From Pseudomonas sp. PDM05 (lineage in GTDB: Bacteria; Pseudomonadota; Gammaproteobacteria; Pseudomonadales; Pseudomonadaceae), in NCBI RefSeq assembly GCF_014851685.1, contig NZ_JACVAC010000002.1, positions 62,001 through 126,000 on the forward strand: 64,000 nt of DNA. The letters are read 5' to 3'. A program made the translations under genes and the position numbers. Below, piece by piece: positions 40,696 through 49,627 of this stretch. Numbering within the stretch: position 1 is the stretch's first letter; the number at the start of each line of letters is the position of its first letter. Under the pieces are notes generated by a model. It was not told the origin of the DNA and did not search any database. It worked only from the letters and a program-made list of their open reading frames with translations.

Positions 40696-41466
40696 ATGCA
40701 CAAGGTCAGTTCTGCTGTAGTCGCCGGTTTATTGGGGCTGTGGGGCTTTTGCAACGCGGCCCAGGCCGAGCCCATCACCGGCGAAGTCGGCGCGGGTCTT
40801 ACCTATCAACCCCACGACCCGACCGGCAGCCGCTACGAAACCCGTCCCGTGCCCTACCTGGACCTGGACTGGGGCAATGTCAGCCTGAGCACCGAAGACG
40901 GCTTGAGCTGGAGCGCGCTGAAGACCCACGGGATCACCGCCGGCCCGTACATCAATTACTTGCAGGGGCGCACCTCGAACGGCGAGCTGCAAGGCTTGCG
41001 CAACGTCTCGGACATGGCTGAAGCAGGCGGTTTCATCCAATACGCACCGGCCGATTTCTGGCGCGTATACGCCCAACTGGGCCGGGCCGTTGGCGGCGGG
41101 CACGACCAAAGCGGCGTGCTGGGTAAAGTCGGCGGCGAACTGGGCTACCCGCTGGGCGGCGGCATTATCGGCAGCAGCAGCCTGATGGCGCACTTTGCCG
41201 ACGCGCGCCAGACCCAGACCTTTTTCGGCGTCGACGCCAATGAATCTGCGGCCTCGGGCTTTCGCCCGTACAACGCCAGCGGCGGCTTCCAGAATGTGAC
41301 GCTGAGCCAGAGCTTCGAGTTTCCGCTGGCGCCCAACTGGTCCTTGCTGACCAGTGCCAGCTGGGTGCACCTGGTGGGTTCGGCGGCAGACAGCAGCATC
41401 GTCAAGGAAGCCGGGGATGTGAACCAAGGCCAGGTGCAGACGGCGATCAGCTACAAATTCAACTGA
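40696..41466 (+). CDS. MipA/OmpV-family outer-membrane protein
   Basis: The 256-residue protein has a signal peptide (MHKVSSAVVAGLLGLWGFCN, cleaved after AAQA) and alternating beta strands ending in the aromatic C-terminus QTAISYKFN, typical of outer-membrane barrels. The core (GAGLTYQPHDPTGSRYETRPVP) and (LGKVGGELGYPLGG) fit MipA/OmpV. Such proteins are scaffolds or small-molecule channels. ATG at 40696 follows GAAGGAAACG. It is divergent from the sigma54 operon and shares its 227-base control region, so it may be a transport partner of that pathway (inference). Confidence 0.88.
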   Translation: MHKVSSAVVAGLLGLWGFCNAAQAEPITGEVGAGLTYQPHDPTGSRYETRPVPYLDLDWGNVSLSTEDGLSWSALKTHGITAGPYINYLQGRTSNGELQGLRNVSDMAEAGGFIQYAPADFWRVYAQLGRAVGGGHDQSGVLGKVGGELGYPLGGGIIGSSSLMAHFADARQTQTFFGVDANESAASGFRPYNASGGFQNVTLSQSFEFPLAPNWSLLTSASWVHLVGSAADSSIVKEAGDVNQGQVQTAISYKFN

Positions 41467-41483
41467 TTCAACTGGAACAACCT

Positions 41484-41509
41484 GTGGGAGCTGGCTTGCC
41501 TGCTCCCAC
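41484..41509. repeat. Collapsed REP element
   Basis: GTGGGAG-ctggcttgcctg-CTCCCAC keeps the outer ends of the GAGCTGGCTTGCC repeat but lacks the middle. It looks like a deletion product of a REPIN like that at 29210. It may serve as a terminator-like hairpin after mipA. Confidence 0.7.
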
Positions 41510-41536
41510 ATGGGCCTGCATTTCATAGCAGGTTGT

Positions 41537-41929
41537 TCAGTTTTCTTCGCCTTCGGCCAACAAGGCGATCCCGCCGATAATCACCGCCACGCCCACCCAG
41601 TGCAGCGCGCTGATATGCTCCCCCAGCCCCAGCCACGAACCGAGCAATACCACCACAAACACCAGTGAACTCAGCGGAAACGCCAGGGACAGGCTGCTGC
41701 GCCGCAGGATCAGCATCCACACGAAAAACGCGCCGATGTAGCAGGCAATCGCCGCCAGGATTGCGGGGTTGCGCGCCACTTCGCCCAGCCACAGCCAGTT
41801 GAAGTCCATCTGCCCCAGCTGGTCGCCGGCCACCTTGGTAAACAACTGTCCGGCGCTCTCGGTGCAGATCAGCAACGCCCACAACACCACCGTGCCAAAG
41901 CGCCCGTGTAGCCACGCGTGCGTACTCAT
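41537..41929 (-). CDS. Small EamA/SMR-type membrane subunit, second of a pair
   Basis: The 130-residue protein has four hydrophobic helices (FGTVVLWALLICTESAGQLF, ILAAIACYIGAFFVWMLIL, LAFPLSSLVFVVVLLGSWL, VGVAVIIGGIALL). It resembles half of a DMT/EamA transporter, as in ArnE/ArnF or SMR pairs. I start at MSTHAWLHG (41929), overlapping the upstream subunit by four bases. It probably forms a heterodimer with that subunit. The substrate is unknown. Confidence 0.82.
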   Translation of the reverse strand: MSTHAWLHGRFGTVVLWALLICTESAGQLFTKVAGDQLGQMDFNWLWLGEVARNPAILAAIACYIGAFFVWMLILRRSSLSLAFPLSSLVFVVVLLGSWLGLGEHISALHWVGVAVIIGGIALLAEGEEN

Positions 41930-42306
41930 ACCTGCCCTCCTCCAATCGCCACCAACATCACGCCCAAGGTGATCACCCATGTCCCCGCCCAACGGCGACG
42001 GCTGACGGTCTCACCCAGCACCACTTTGCCCACCAGCACCACCCCGCAATACGCCAGCGCGGCGGCGGGGAACAGCAGGCTCAAGGGCGCACGGGACAAG
42101 GCTTCGAGCCAGACAAAAAACTCAATCGCATAGGCGCCGATCCCCGCCCACAACAACGGCGCATTGAATACCTGGCCCCAGAACGCGTTCAGGCGAAAGC
42201 CGCCTTCCAACTCGGGCAAACGGTCCAGGCCGAGCTTGAAACACAACTGGCCGATCACATCCAGCACGATGGAAAACGCCACCAGCAACACCACGGTCAA
42301 CGTCAC
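41926..42306 (-). CDS. Small EamA/SMR-type membrane subunit, first of a pair
   Basis: The 126-residue four-helix protein has LTVVLLVAFSIVLDVIGQLC, LLWAGIGAYAIEFFVWLEAL, APLSLLFPAAALAYCGVVLV and WVITLGVMLVAIGG. It is a paralogue of the next gene, with the same GQLxxKxxxD start and RxPLSLxFP third helix. Its start overlaps the stop of the arginase-fold gene by four bases, and its stop overlaps the second subunit. The three genes form one unit. Confidence 0.82.
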   Translation of the reverse strand: MTLTVVLLVAFSIVLDVIGQLCFKLGLDRLPELEGGFRLNAFWGQVFNAPLLWAGIGAYAIEFFVWLEALSRAPLSLLFPAAALAYCGVVLVGKVVLGETVSRRRWAGTWVITLGVMLVAIGGGQV

Positions 42307-43223
42307 GGGAACAACTCCTCAAACAGATCGATCAGGACCGCATTGGTGGCCGCATTGCGTTGCAGATCCTCGGGGCTCCAGCGCTCGGGTGGCGGCTGGT
42401 CGGACTTGGCTTCCCAGCGCTTGAACGCGTTGCTGAATGCAGGCTGGGCGAACTCGCCGCACACGTCGATGCCAATGATCCGCTTGCGCGCCGCCAAGGC
42501 ACGCAGGGCCTGGAGCAAGTGGCTCAGGCGCATGCCGCCCTGATCCCAATTGGTGGCGGCGTCTTCGCTGGCGAGCACGTCTTTGTCGATGGTGATCCAG
42601 ATCGCCTCGGTGGGCAGGCTGTCGATCATCTGGTCGAGAAACTCAGCCCAGTCCAGCTCGGCCAAATTGCGCCAGTGCAGGTGGTTTTCCTGCTGCCGGT
42701 GCCCGGCGCCATCGCCGACCCGGCCCCAGACTTTCGAGGGTGGATGCTGCCAGGGAAACAGCTGCAATTGCCCGCGCTTGAGCGCCCCGAGGTTGCCACC
42801 GCGCAGTTGCGGGTTATGCAGGTCGTCGCTGCAGGGGCCGAGGGTGACGATGCGTTTGATCGCCGGCATTTTCAGCGCGCGATTGACCCACGAGCCACAG
42901 TGGCGCTTGGGCGCAAAGCGCACCCAGTCGGGGTGGTTGTCGAAGTGGATCAGGCTGACGGGCTCTTTCAAGTCGGCGAGAAACGCCGGTGTGAGGTGGT
43001 GATAGTCGCCGGAGCCGACAAACAGGATGTCCGGCCGCGCATCCACCGGCCGGGGCCGCTGGGCCAGGCGTTGGGCGAAAGACTTCCAGGTTTTTTCGGT
43101 GGACCACAGGCGCAGCTTGGGGCCCAGGTCCAGCAGGTCGATGCGCGTGGCCTGACCGCTGGCCAGGCGCCGGGCAATCGGCGGTTGGCTGGTGAGGCTG
43201 TGATCGAGGTCGAGAATATTCAA
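42303..43223 (-). CDS. Arginase/ureohydrolase-fold protein, unknown substrate
   Basis: The 306-residue protein has metal-site motifs of the arginase superfamily: VGSGDYHHLT, IHFDNHPDW (for DxHxD) and WITIDKDVLASEDA (for DxD). The usual proline after the last motif is absent and spacing is irregular, so the substrate is probably not arginine. Ureohydrolase relatives act on agmatine, formiminoglutamate, guanidine or acetylpolyamines. It is translationally coupled to two small membrane subunits, suggesting that its product or substrate is exported. Confidence 0.8.
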   Translation of the reverse strand: MNILDLDHSLTSQPPIARRLASGQATRIDLLDLGPKLRLWSTEKTWKSFAQRLAQRPRPVDARPDILFVGSGDYHHLTPAFLADLKEPVSLIHFDNHPDWVRFAPKRHCGSWVNRALKMPAIKRIVTLGPCSDDLHNPQLRGGNLGALKRGQLQLFPWQHPPSKVWGRVGDGAGHRQQENHLHWRNLAELDWAEFLDQMIDSLPTEAIWITIDKDVLASEDAATNWDQGGMRLSHLLQALRALAARKRIIGIDVCGEFAQPAFSNAFKRWEAKSDQPPPERWSPEDLQRNAATNAVLIDLFEELFP

Positions 43224-43306
43224 GGCAGAGGTGCCCCCTTTATGGCTTCAGGGGGTCAATGCAAGGGCCGGGCCAGCGGGTCTTTTGTGAACAATGAGTA
43301 ACCCAT

Positions 43307-43393
43307 GTGGGAGCGGGCTTGCTCGCGAACGCGGTGGATCAGCAACAGGTTTAGTGACTGGCACTCCGCTTTCGCGAGCAAGCCCGCTCCCAC
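43307..43393. repeat. REPIN doublet
   Basis: Arms GTGGGAGCGGGCTTGCTCGC and complement, between the arginase-fold gene start and the frnE stop. The right arm ends four bases before the frnE stop codon. Confidence 0.9.
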
Positions 43394-43397
43394 ATTT

Positions 43398-44051
43398 TTA
43401 GTTGCGGGATTCGTTGATGATCTGGCGAATCGCGCCGACAAACGCTTCAGCCGGTTGCCCACCGCTCACCGCGTACTGGTCGTTGAACACAATGGTCGGC
43501 ACCGACGTCACGCCACGCGACACCCACAGTTCCTCTTGCTCACGCACCTCGGCGGCATATTCGTCAGACGCCAGAATCTCAGCCGCGCGCTTCAGGTCCA
43601 GCCCGACGCTTTCGGCGATGATCGCCAGGGTCGCGTGGTCGGAAGGGTCCTGGCCGTCGCTGAAGTACGCCTTGAACAGCGCTTCCTTGAGGTTGTACTG
43701 CAAACCTTCGAGGCCAGCCCAATGCAGCAGGCGGTGAGCATCAAAGGTGTTGTAGATGCGGCTCTGGCCGTCGGTGCGAAAGGCAAAGCCCAGCGCGGCA
43801 CCCATGTCGCGGATGCGCTCGCGGTTGGCCTGGGATTGCTCGGCAGTGGAGCCGTATTTTTCGCTGATGTGCTCGACGATGTTTTGCCCTTCGGCGGGCA
43901 TGTTGGGGTTCAGTTCGAACGGCTGGAAATGGATCTCGGCCTGCACGTCGGCGCCGAGCTGGTCGAGGGCTTCGGTCAGGCCGCGCAGGCCGATGATGCA
44001 CCAGGGGCAGGACACGTCGCTGACGAAATCGATTTTCAGGGGAGTACTCAT
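43398..44051 (-). CDS. frnE: FrnE-type DsbA-family oxidoreductase
   Basis: The 217-residue cytoplasmic thioredoxin-fold protein has its active site CPWC at C15-C18 ([13 protein letters not shown]) and the family helical insert ([50 protein letters not shown]). FrnE proteins act as disulfide isomerases or oxidoreductases in stress protection. I start at [12 protein letters not shown] (44051); the open frame continues upstream into non-conserved sequence. No signal peptide is present. Confidence 0.92.
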   Translation of the reverse strand: MSTPLKIDFVSDVSCPWCIIGLRGLTEALDQLGADVQAEIHFQPFELNPNMPAEGQNIVEHISEKYGSTAEQSQANRERIRDMGAALGFAFRTDGQSRIYNTFDAHRLLHWAGLEGLQYNLKEALFKAYFSDGQDPSDHATLAIIAESVGLDLKRAAEILASDEYAAEVREQEELWVSRGVTSVPTIVFNDQYAVSGGQPAEAFVGAIRQIINESRN

Positions 44052-44106
44052 GGTGGGCAACCTCGTAGGCAAAAACGCGCCAGAAAGGTTGCACGATACA
44101 CCAATG

Positions 44107-45126
44107 TCACAACACCTTCGAAGGCTCGCCCAGGTCAATCCGCGCCAGGTGCGCCGCGTCTTGGCGATGGGCTTGCAGGTACGGCAACACCGCCGTCAGC
44201 AGCGGCGCCTTGAACGCTTCCTGGAAACGGTGGGCCATGCCGGGAATCAACCTCAATTCGCTGCCCTGGATATGCGCCGCCAAGTGCACGCCGTGCATCA
44301 CCGGCAACAGCGGGTCGGCGGTTCCGTGGACGACCAGGGTCGGCACGCGCAGTTGGTTGAGTAGCGGCACGCGGCTCGGTTCGGCCAGGATCGCCATGAT
44401 CTGGCGCTTCACGCCATCGGGGTTGAACGCGCGGTCGTAGGACAGCGCCGCCTGGTGCAACAGCGCCTGGCGATCATCCTTCACATTCGGGCTGCCCAGT
44501 GCGGCGAGCAAGTCGGCCTGTTGCTCTAGCGCCACCTCACGGTTGGGCGCGCTGCGTCGCGACAACAATTGCACCAACGCCGCATTCGGCGCCGGCAGGC
44601 CTTCGGCGCCGGAGCTGGTCATGATCAGCGTGAGGCTTTCGACTCGCTGCGGCGCCATGGCCGCCAGGTGCTGGGCGATCATGCCGCCCATGCTCGCGCC
44701 CAGCACGTGGAATTGCTGGATCTGCAACGCGTCCATCAGGCCGATGGCGTCATCGGCCATATCGGTCAGTGTGTAAGGCGCCGCCACCGGCAGGCCGAGT
44801 TTGTAGCGCAGCACTTCGAAGGTCAGGTTGGCGCTGGCCGGGGCCTGGCGCCAGGAGGACAGGCCGACGTCACGGTTGTCGTAGCGGATCACCCGAAAAC
44901 CCTGTTGGCACAGGGCGACGACCACTTCATCCGGCCAGTGGATCAACTGCCCGCCCAGGCCCATCACCAGCAACAAGGCCGGGTCGGAGGCACGACCGAT
45001 GCTCTGGTAGGCGATGCTTACCTGAGCCAGGTCGACCGTTTGGGTCGGGACATTGACGTCACATCGAGAAGCCGCAAAAGACGGCAGGCCGAACAAGAAA
45101 GCGGCCAGTAAAAGCAACACGCGCAT
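44107..45126 (-). CDS. Secreted alpha/beta hydrolase
   Basis: The 339-residue hydrolase begins with a signal peptide ([20 protein letters not shown]). Features are the oxyanion region [26 protein letters not shown], the nucleophile elbow GASMGG ([15 protein letters not shown]), the acid HGTADPLLP and His in [11 protein letters not shown]. It matches the hydrolase that precedes metR in P. aeruginosa (PA3586-like). It may be controlled by MetR, since a MetR box lies 44 bases upstream. The substrate is unknown. Confidence 0.88.
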   Translation of the reverse strand: MRVLLLLAAFLFGLPSFAASRCDVNVPTQTVDLAQVSIAYQSIGRASDPALLLVMGLGGQLIHWPDEVVVALCQQGFRVIRYDNRDVGLSSWRQAPASANLTFEVLRYKLGLPVAAPYTLTDMADDAIGLMDALQIQQFHVLGASMGGMIAQHLAAMAPQRVESLTLIMTSSGAEGLPAPNAALVQLLSRRSAPNREVALEQQADLLAALGSPNVKDDRQALLHQAALSYDRAFNPDGVKRQIMAILAEPSRVPLLNQLRVPTLVVHGTADPLLPVMHGVHLAAHIQGSELRLIPGMAHRFQEAFKAPLLTAVLPYLQAHRQDAAHLARIDLGEPSKVL

Positions 45127-45169
45127 GAAAAACACCGAAACGCAGAACCCCAGTAGAGCGCGAGTCTGA

Positions 45170-45182
45170 TGAAGTTTGTTCA
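45170..45182. promoter_or_regulatory. MetR box between hydrolase and metR
   Basis: TGAA-GTTTG-TTCA matches the E. coli MetR consensus TGAA-N5-TTCA exactly, with T at the centre. It sits in the 182-base divergent region, so either gene could be the target. Confidence 0.75.
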
Positions 45183-45308
45183 AGCGCGCTGCCACAGTTG
45201 CGTGACAGTTTGATGAAGAGTGCCCAGCGGTCATAGTCGACAGGCCTTACAACATGAGACAAACTCACGGCATTCCGATTCGTCACAAATTATCTTCATG
45301 GAGAGCCC

Positions 45309-46226
45309 GTGCTCGAAATCCGCCACCTCAAGACCCTGCACGCCCTGCGCGAAGCCGACAGCCTGGTGGAAGCCGCCGAACGTCTGCATCTGACGCAATC
45401 GGCGCTGTCCCATCAGTTCAAGGAGCTGGAAGAACGTCTGGGCATGCCGCTGTTCGTGCGCAAGACCAAGCCGCTGCGCTTCACCAGCGCCGGCCTGCGC
45501 CTACTGCAATTGGCCGACGCCACCCTGCCGCTGCTGCGCGGCGCCGAGCGTGATATTGCACGTTTGGCCGGTGGCACCGCCGGACGCTTGCACATGGCGA
45601 TCGAATGCCACAGCTGCTTCCAGTGGCTGATGCCGACCATCGACCAGTTCCGCGACGCGTGGCCGGAGGTCGAGCTGGACCTGGCCTCCGGCTTTGCCTT
45701 CGCACCACTGCCGGCCTTGGCCCGTGGCGACCTGGATCTGGTAGTGACGTCCGACCCGCTGGAACTGCCAGGCATCACCTATGTACCGTTGTTCACCTAC
45801 GAAGCCATGCTGGCGGTGGCGAACCAGCATGCGTTGGCAAGCAAATCCTATATCGTCCCCGAAGACCTGCTGACCGAAACCCTGATCACCTATCCGGTGG
45901 AGCGCGACCGCCTGGACATCTTCACCCGCTTCCTCGAACCCGCCGACGTCGAACCGGCCCAGGTGCGCACCTCGGAGCTGACGGTGATGATGATGCAACT
46001 GGTGGCCAGCGGCCGTGGTGTGTGCGGCATGCCCCATTGGGCGCTGCATGAATACAGCTCGCGCGGGTATGTGAAAGCCAAGCGCCTGGGCGAGAAAGGC
46101 TTGTTTGCGACGCTGTATGCGGGGATTCGTGCGGACATGTTGGATGCGCCGTATATGCGCGATTTCCTGCTGACGGCCAAGGACACGTCGTTTTCGACAT
46201 TGGATGGGGTCAGCGCCGTCCGCTGA
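45309..46226 (+). CDS. metR: LysR-family methionine regulator MetR
   Basis: The 305-residue regulator has an N-terminal winged helix (MLEIRHLKTLHALREADSLV, then AAERLHLTQSALSHQFKELEE) and a co-inducer domain (GRLHMAIECHSCFQWLMPTI). The sequence agrees with MetR, which uses homocysteine to activate metE and related genes. The start is GTG. No metE is adjacent. A REPIN follows. The length is normal. Confidence 0.94.
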   Translation: MLEIRHLKTLHALREADSLVEAAERLHLTQSALSHQFKELEERLGMPLFVRKTKPLRFTSAGLRLLQLADATLPLLRGAERDIARLAGGTAGRLHMAIECHSCFQWLMPTIDQFRDAWPEVELDLASGFAFAPLPALARGDLDLVVTSDPLELPGITYVPLFTYEAMLAVANQHALASKSYIVPEDLLTETLITYPVERDRLDIFTRFLEPADVEPAQVRTSELTVMMMQLVASGRGVCGMPHWALHEYSSRGYVKAKRLGEKGLFATLYAGIRADMLDAPYMRDFLLTAKDTSFSTLDGVSAVR

Positions 46227-46251
46227 TACTGAAAACTCTGATGATCAAAAT

Positions 46252-46338
46252 GTGGGAGCGGGCTTGCTCGCGAATGCGGTGGTTCAGTCGAATTATCTGT
46301 ACCTGACACACCGCTTTCGCGAGCAAGCCCGCTCCCAC
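46252..46338. repeat. REPIN doublet between convergent genes
   Basis: Arms GTGGGAGCGGGCTTGCTCGC and complement between the metR stop and the acetyltransferase stop. Confidence 0.9.
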
Positions 46339-46365
46339 ATTGGATAGGGTTTCCACAGTTGGATT

Positions 46366-46872
46366 TCAGTCGGTCTTCAGTTCGCGCCACATGTGGATTT
46401 TGTCGAAGTATTCGACGCCCACCCTCACCGCCAACGGTTCCAGGCCGTATTGGATGAAACCGCAACGCTGGTACAGCGCAAACGCCGCGGCATTGCCGGC
46501 GGTTACGGTCAGTTGGATCACCTTCAGGCGCGGCTGCCTGCGCGCCTCATCCAGTGCCGCCTCGACCAGTTGACGGCCCACACCCTGGTGCTGATGGCGG
46601 GCATTCACATACATGCCAAACAACGTCACCTTGTGCCACGCCTTCTCCCGAGGCTCGAACGCCAGGCCGACAATACCGACCAGTTCATCCCCTTCAAAAG
46701 CACCGAGCAATCGATCCAACGGGCTGTCCAGACGCTTCTCCCACCAGCTCAACGGCATCGCCGCACGCTCGGCCACGCTGGAGGTGAAGGCCTGGGGATA
46801 GACGCCATACGCCTCCAGCATCAATGCCCGATACGCCTGCGCGTCACGGGCGGCCAGCGTGCGGATGATCAT
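46366..46872 (-). CDS. GNAT-family N-acetyltransferase
   Basis: The 168-residue protein has the GNAT fold. The acetyl-CoA loop is HQHQGVGRQLVEAALDEAR (Q/RxxGxG/A form), followed by LTVTAGNAAAFALYQRCGF. The substrate is unknown. Its start overlaps the upstream LysE-type exporter gene by four bases (ATGA), so acetylation and export of the same amino compound is possible but unproven. Confidence 0.9.
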   Translation of the reverse strand: MIIRTLAARDAQAYRALMLEAYGVYPQAFTSSVAERAAMPLSWWEKRLDSPLDRLLGAFEGDELVGIVGLAFEPREKAWHKVTLFGMYVNARHQHQGVGRQLVEAALDEARRQPRLKVIQLTVTAGNAAAFALYQRCGFIQYGLEPLAVRVGVEYFDKIHMWRELKTD

Positions 46873-47507
46873 GCGCTGCGGCGCTGCTCAAGCATCAGGC
46901 GCACGGCCAGGGCCGCCAGCACGAAGCCCATGAAGTAGCGCTGCACCGCCAGCCAGGTCGGGTTGTTGATAAACCAACTGGCAATACTCGCGGCAAAAAT
47001 CGCGATCAGCGCATTGACCATAAAACTCACGCTGATCTGGGTGAAACCGAGCATCAGGCTCTGGGTGAACACCGAACCGTGTTCCGGGGTGATGAATTGC
47101 GGAAACACCGAAAGGTAGAACACCGCGATCTTCGGGTTCAACGCGCTGGTGAGAAAGCCCATGGTCACCAACTTGCGCGGGGAGTCCGCCGGCAGTTGCT
47201 GGGCTTCGAAGGGCGAGCGCGCGCCGGGCTTGACCGCCTGCCAGGCCAACCACAGCAGGTACAGCGCGCCGGCCCATTTGAGCACTTCATAGGCCATTGG
47301 CACGGCGAGAAACACCGCGGTCAAACCCGCCGCCGCGGCGAACAGGTGCACAAAGAAACCCGCGACCACACCCAACAACGACACCAGGCCCGCCTTGCGC
47401 CCCTGGCAGATCGAACGGGAGATCAGGTAGATCATGTTCGGACCAGGGGTCAACACCATCAGCAGGCAGGCAGCGGCGAAAATCAGCAACTCGTTGAGTG
47501 GGATCAC
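46869..47507 (-). CDS. LysE/RhtB-family amino acid exporter
   Basis: The 212-residue inner-membrane protein has about six helices and the family start LTPGPNMIYLISRSICQGRKAGLVS. Further features are LYLLWLAWQAVK and LTSALNPKIAVFYLSVFPQF. Members export amino acids or homoserine lactone-like compounds. The start is GTG. It is coupled to the acetyltransferase downstream. The Nudix gene is on the same strand, 24 bases upstream, so the three may form one transcript. Confidence 0.92.
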   Translation of the reverse strand: MIPLNELLIFAAACLLMVLTPGPNMIYLISRSICQGRKAGLVSLLGVVAGFFVHLFAAAAGLTAVFLAVPMAYEVLKWAGALYLLWLAWQAVKPGARSPFEAQQLPADSPRKLVTMGFLTSALNPKIAVFYLSVFPQFITPEHGSVFTQSLMLGFTQISVSFMVNALIAIFAASIASWFINNPTWLAVQRYFMGFVLAALAVRLMLEQRRSA

Positions 47508-47531
47508 GGTTCAGTCCTTTGAGCCTGTGTG

Positions 47532-47945
47532 TCAGGCGGTGGTGGTCAGCGATGCGCGATAAAACGGCAGGATCAGGTCACGTGTCAAGGGTGCCAAAAC
47601 CAGGCCGCCATCGCCGGCCGGGTCGATCCAACGCACTTCTTCAATTTCGGCGGCGGGGTTCACCGGCACGTCGATGCAAACCTTGTACAACTGCGCCTCG
47701 ACGGTATAACCAGGCTCATTGGCGGCGGGTGCCGAAAAGTGCCCGAGGTACACGGCGGCGTTGGGGTCGATACGCAGGTTGAGTTCTTCGTGCAGTTCAC
47801 GGGCCAGGGCTTCGGCAGGTTGCTCACCGGCGTCGATCTTGCCGCCCGGTTGCATGAACGCCTGAGTACCGCGCTTGCGCACCAGCAGGGTTTGGCCGTC
47901 GCTGCCGATCAGGAGGGCGGCGGCGATGCGGATGGTGGACGGCAT
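47532..47945 (-). CDS. Nudix hydrolase
   Basis: The 137-residue protein has a complete Nudix box (GGKIDAGEQPAEALARELHEEL, here described in part: GGKIDAGEQ then ARELHEELNL), with the catalytic REXXEE pattern read as RELHEE. Substrates of such small Nudix enzymes range from oxidised nucleotides to dinucleotides. I start at MPSTIRIAAALLIG (47945), preceded by AAGGAAACCCTCCC. It precedes the LysE gene on the same strand. Confidence 0.9.
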   Translation of the reverse strand: MPSTIRIAAALLIGSDGQTLLVRKRGTQAFMQPGGKIDAGEQPAEALARELHEELNLRIDPNAAVYLGHFSAPAANEPGYTVEAQLYKVCIDVPVNPAAEIEEVRWIDPAGDGGLVLAPLTRDLILPFYRASLTTTA

Positions 47946-48055
47946 GGGAGGGTTTCCTTGGGGCAAAGGGTGCAAGAATCACATGTGCGCATGGAACACA
48001 GCAATCAATGTGGGAGGGGCGGTGCGACGACTCGACCAGGCCCCTCGCGGATTTT

Positions 48056-49372
48056 TTACTGGAGTGCGCCTGAAGCGCCTGGATCTTCCTTGATGAAGAC
48101 GCTGTACTTGGCGCCTTCCATCGCCTCGAACGCAATCAGCTTGTCCACCAGCGGCAGATTCAGCACCTTGCCGGCGTTGAGCAGCAGCATGCCGTTGTCG
48201 GCGTTGAGGTTGCGCGCCAGCACCATGCCGTCGGCCAGTTCGCGGGTGGTCAGCACTTTGATCGACGGATCACCGAGGGTCACATCGCTGAGGAACTTGG
48301 CGCAGGCCTGGGAGAACGCTTCCACCAGCTCCGGGTCATAGAGTCGCCCGGTGTATTTCTGGATGTACAACAGCGCCTCGCCACTGTTCATCTGCCGTTC
48401 AAGGATCAGGCCCTTCTGCAACTCGATGAAGTCCACCGCCAGTTTCAACAGGCGCGAGCCGAACGGGATCGCCTCGCCCTTGAGGTGGTCGGGAAACCCG
48501 CTGCCATCCCAGCGCTCCTGGTGGTGGCGAATGATCCGCGCCGCGTCCTTCATCGGTTCCAGGGTCATCAACAGCGATTCACTCTGGGTCGGATAGGCAC
48601 GGTACTGTTCGCGGTCGGTGCTGTGCAGTTTGTCGGACGGGGCGACCAGCATGTTGTCGTTCCAGCTCAGCTTGCCGATGTTGTAGAGCGCGGCGGCCAT
48701 GGTCAGGTCGCGGGTGCTGGCTTCGTCCATGCATTGGGACGCGCAGTACACGCGCACCAGTTCGATCAACGGGCGGTTGGTCTGCTTGTCCTTGGGCAGG
48801 CGCAGGTTGGCCAGCAGCGAGAACACTTCGGTGCCGGTCACATAGCTGCGCTTGAGTTCGTCGTAGGCCAGGTCGAGCATGTCGGCGGTTTGCTGCAACT
48901 CGCTGGTACGCGCGGCCACGCGTTTTTCCAGGGTGGCGTTGAGCGTCTTGAGCTGATCGTTCTGCTCCAGGGTCAGGCGCTCCAGGCGCTGATGCTCCAG
49001 GGCCTGCTGCAGGATCAGCTTGAGCTCGTCGTCATTCCAGGGTTTGCCGATATAACGGTGGATCTGCCCTTCGTTGATCGCCTTGATGATCGTCGGCAGG
49101 TCGGCGTAGCCGGTCAGCAGGATACGGCTGGTGGCCGGGTAAAGCTCGTGTACCTTGGCCAGCAGCGTGGCGCCGTCCATGTTCGGCATGCGCGCATCGC
49201 TCATCACCAGGTCGATGGGTTGCGCCGCCATGATCTCCAGCGCCTGGGCTCCGCTGCCGGCGAGCACCACGTCATAGGGCTGGCCCCGCAACAGGCGACG
49301 CAGGCTATTGAGGATCGACTCTTCGTCGTCGACCAGCAAGATCGTAGGGTTCACAGCGAGTTGATCATCCAT
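48056..49372 (-). CDS. REC-HD response regulator with degenerate HD-GYP domain
   Basis: The 438-residue protein has an N-terminal receiver (LLVDDEESILNSL, phospho-acceptor D59 in VMSDARMPNMDG, YIGKPWNDDEL). A coiled-coil linker (~135-175) leads to an RpfG-like HD domain. The catalytic HD is lost: where HDIGK is expected the sequence reads YNIGKLSW. The HHQERWDGSGFPDHLKG region is kept. It is therefore unlikely to hydrolyse cyclic di-GMP and may be a binding or docking protein. It is divergent from the REC-GGDEF-EAL gene. Target and partners are inferred only from location. Confidence 0.87.
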   Translation of the reverse strand: MDDQLAVNPTILLVDDEESILNSLRRLLRGQPYDVVLAGSGAQALEIMAAQPIDLVMSDARMPNMDGATLLAKVHELYPATSRILLTGYADLPTIIKAINEGQIHRYIGKPWNDDELKLILQQALEHQRLERLTLEQNDQLKTLNATLEKRVAARTSELQQTADMLDLAYDELKRSYVTGTEVFSLLANLRLPKDKQTNRPLIELVRVYCASQCMDEASTRDLTMAAALYNIGKLSWNDNMLVAPSDKLHSTDREQYRAYPTQSESLLMTLEPMKDAARIIRHHQERWDGSGFPDHLKGEAIPFGSRLLKLAVDFIELQKGLILERQMNSGEALLYIQKYTGRLYDPELVEAFSQACAKFLSDVTLGDPSIKVLTTRELADGMVLARNLNADNGMLLLNAGKVLNLPLVDKLIAFEAMEGAKYSVFIKEDPGASGALQ

Positions 49373-49627
49373 GGATACTGCGCCTTCAAATTAAACAGAA
49401 TTGATCTAAATTGAACCATTGAGCCCGGAGGTACTGCGTCGTAGAAAAGCCTGGCCTATAAACGCCGGATGCCTCAGGGTGAGAACCGGGGTTGATTTGA
49501 CGCCAACTGGCCGTCGATTTCAAGGGAACTCGACTACGCTGTCAGAGCCGGTGTGCGCTTCGCTCAGCAGTGGAATCAGGGAAGGAATCGTTATGTTGTC
49601 GTACCTTACGCAGTTGCGGAGCGCATC

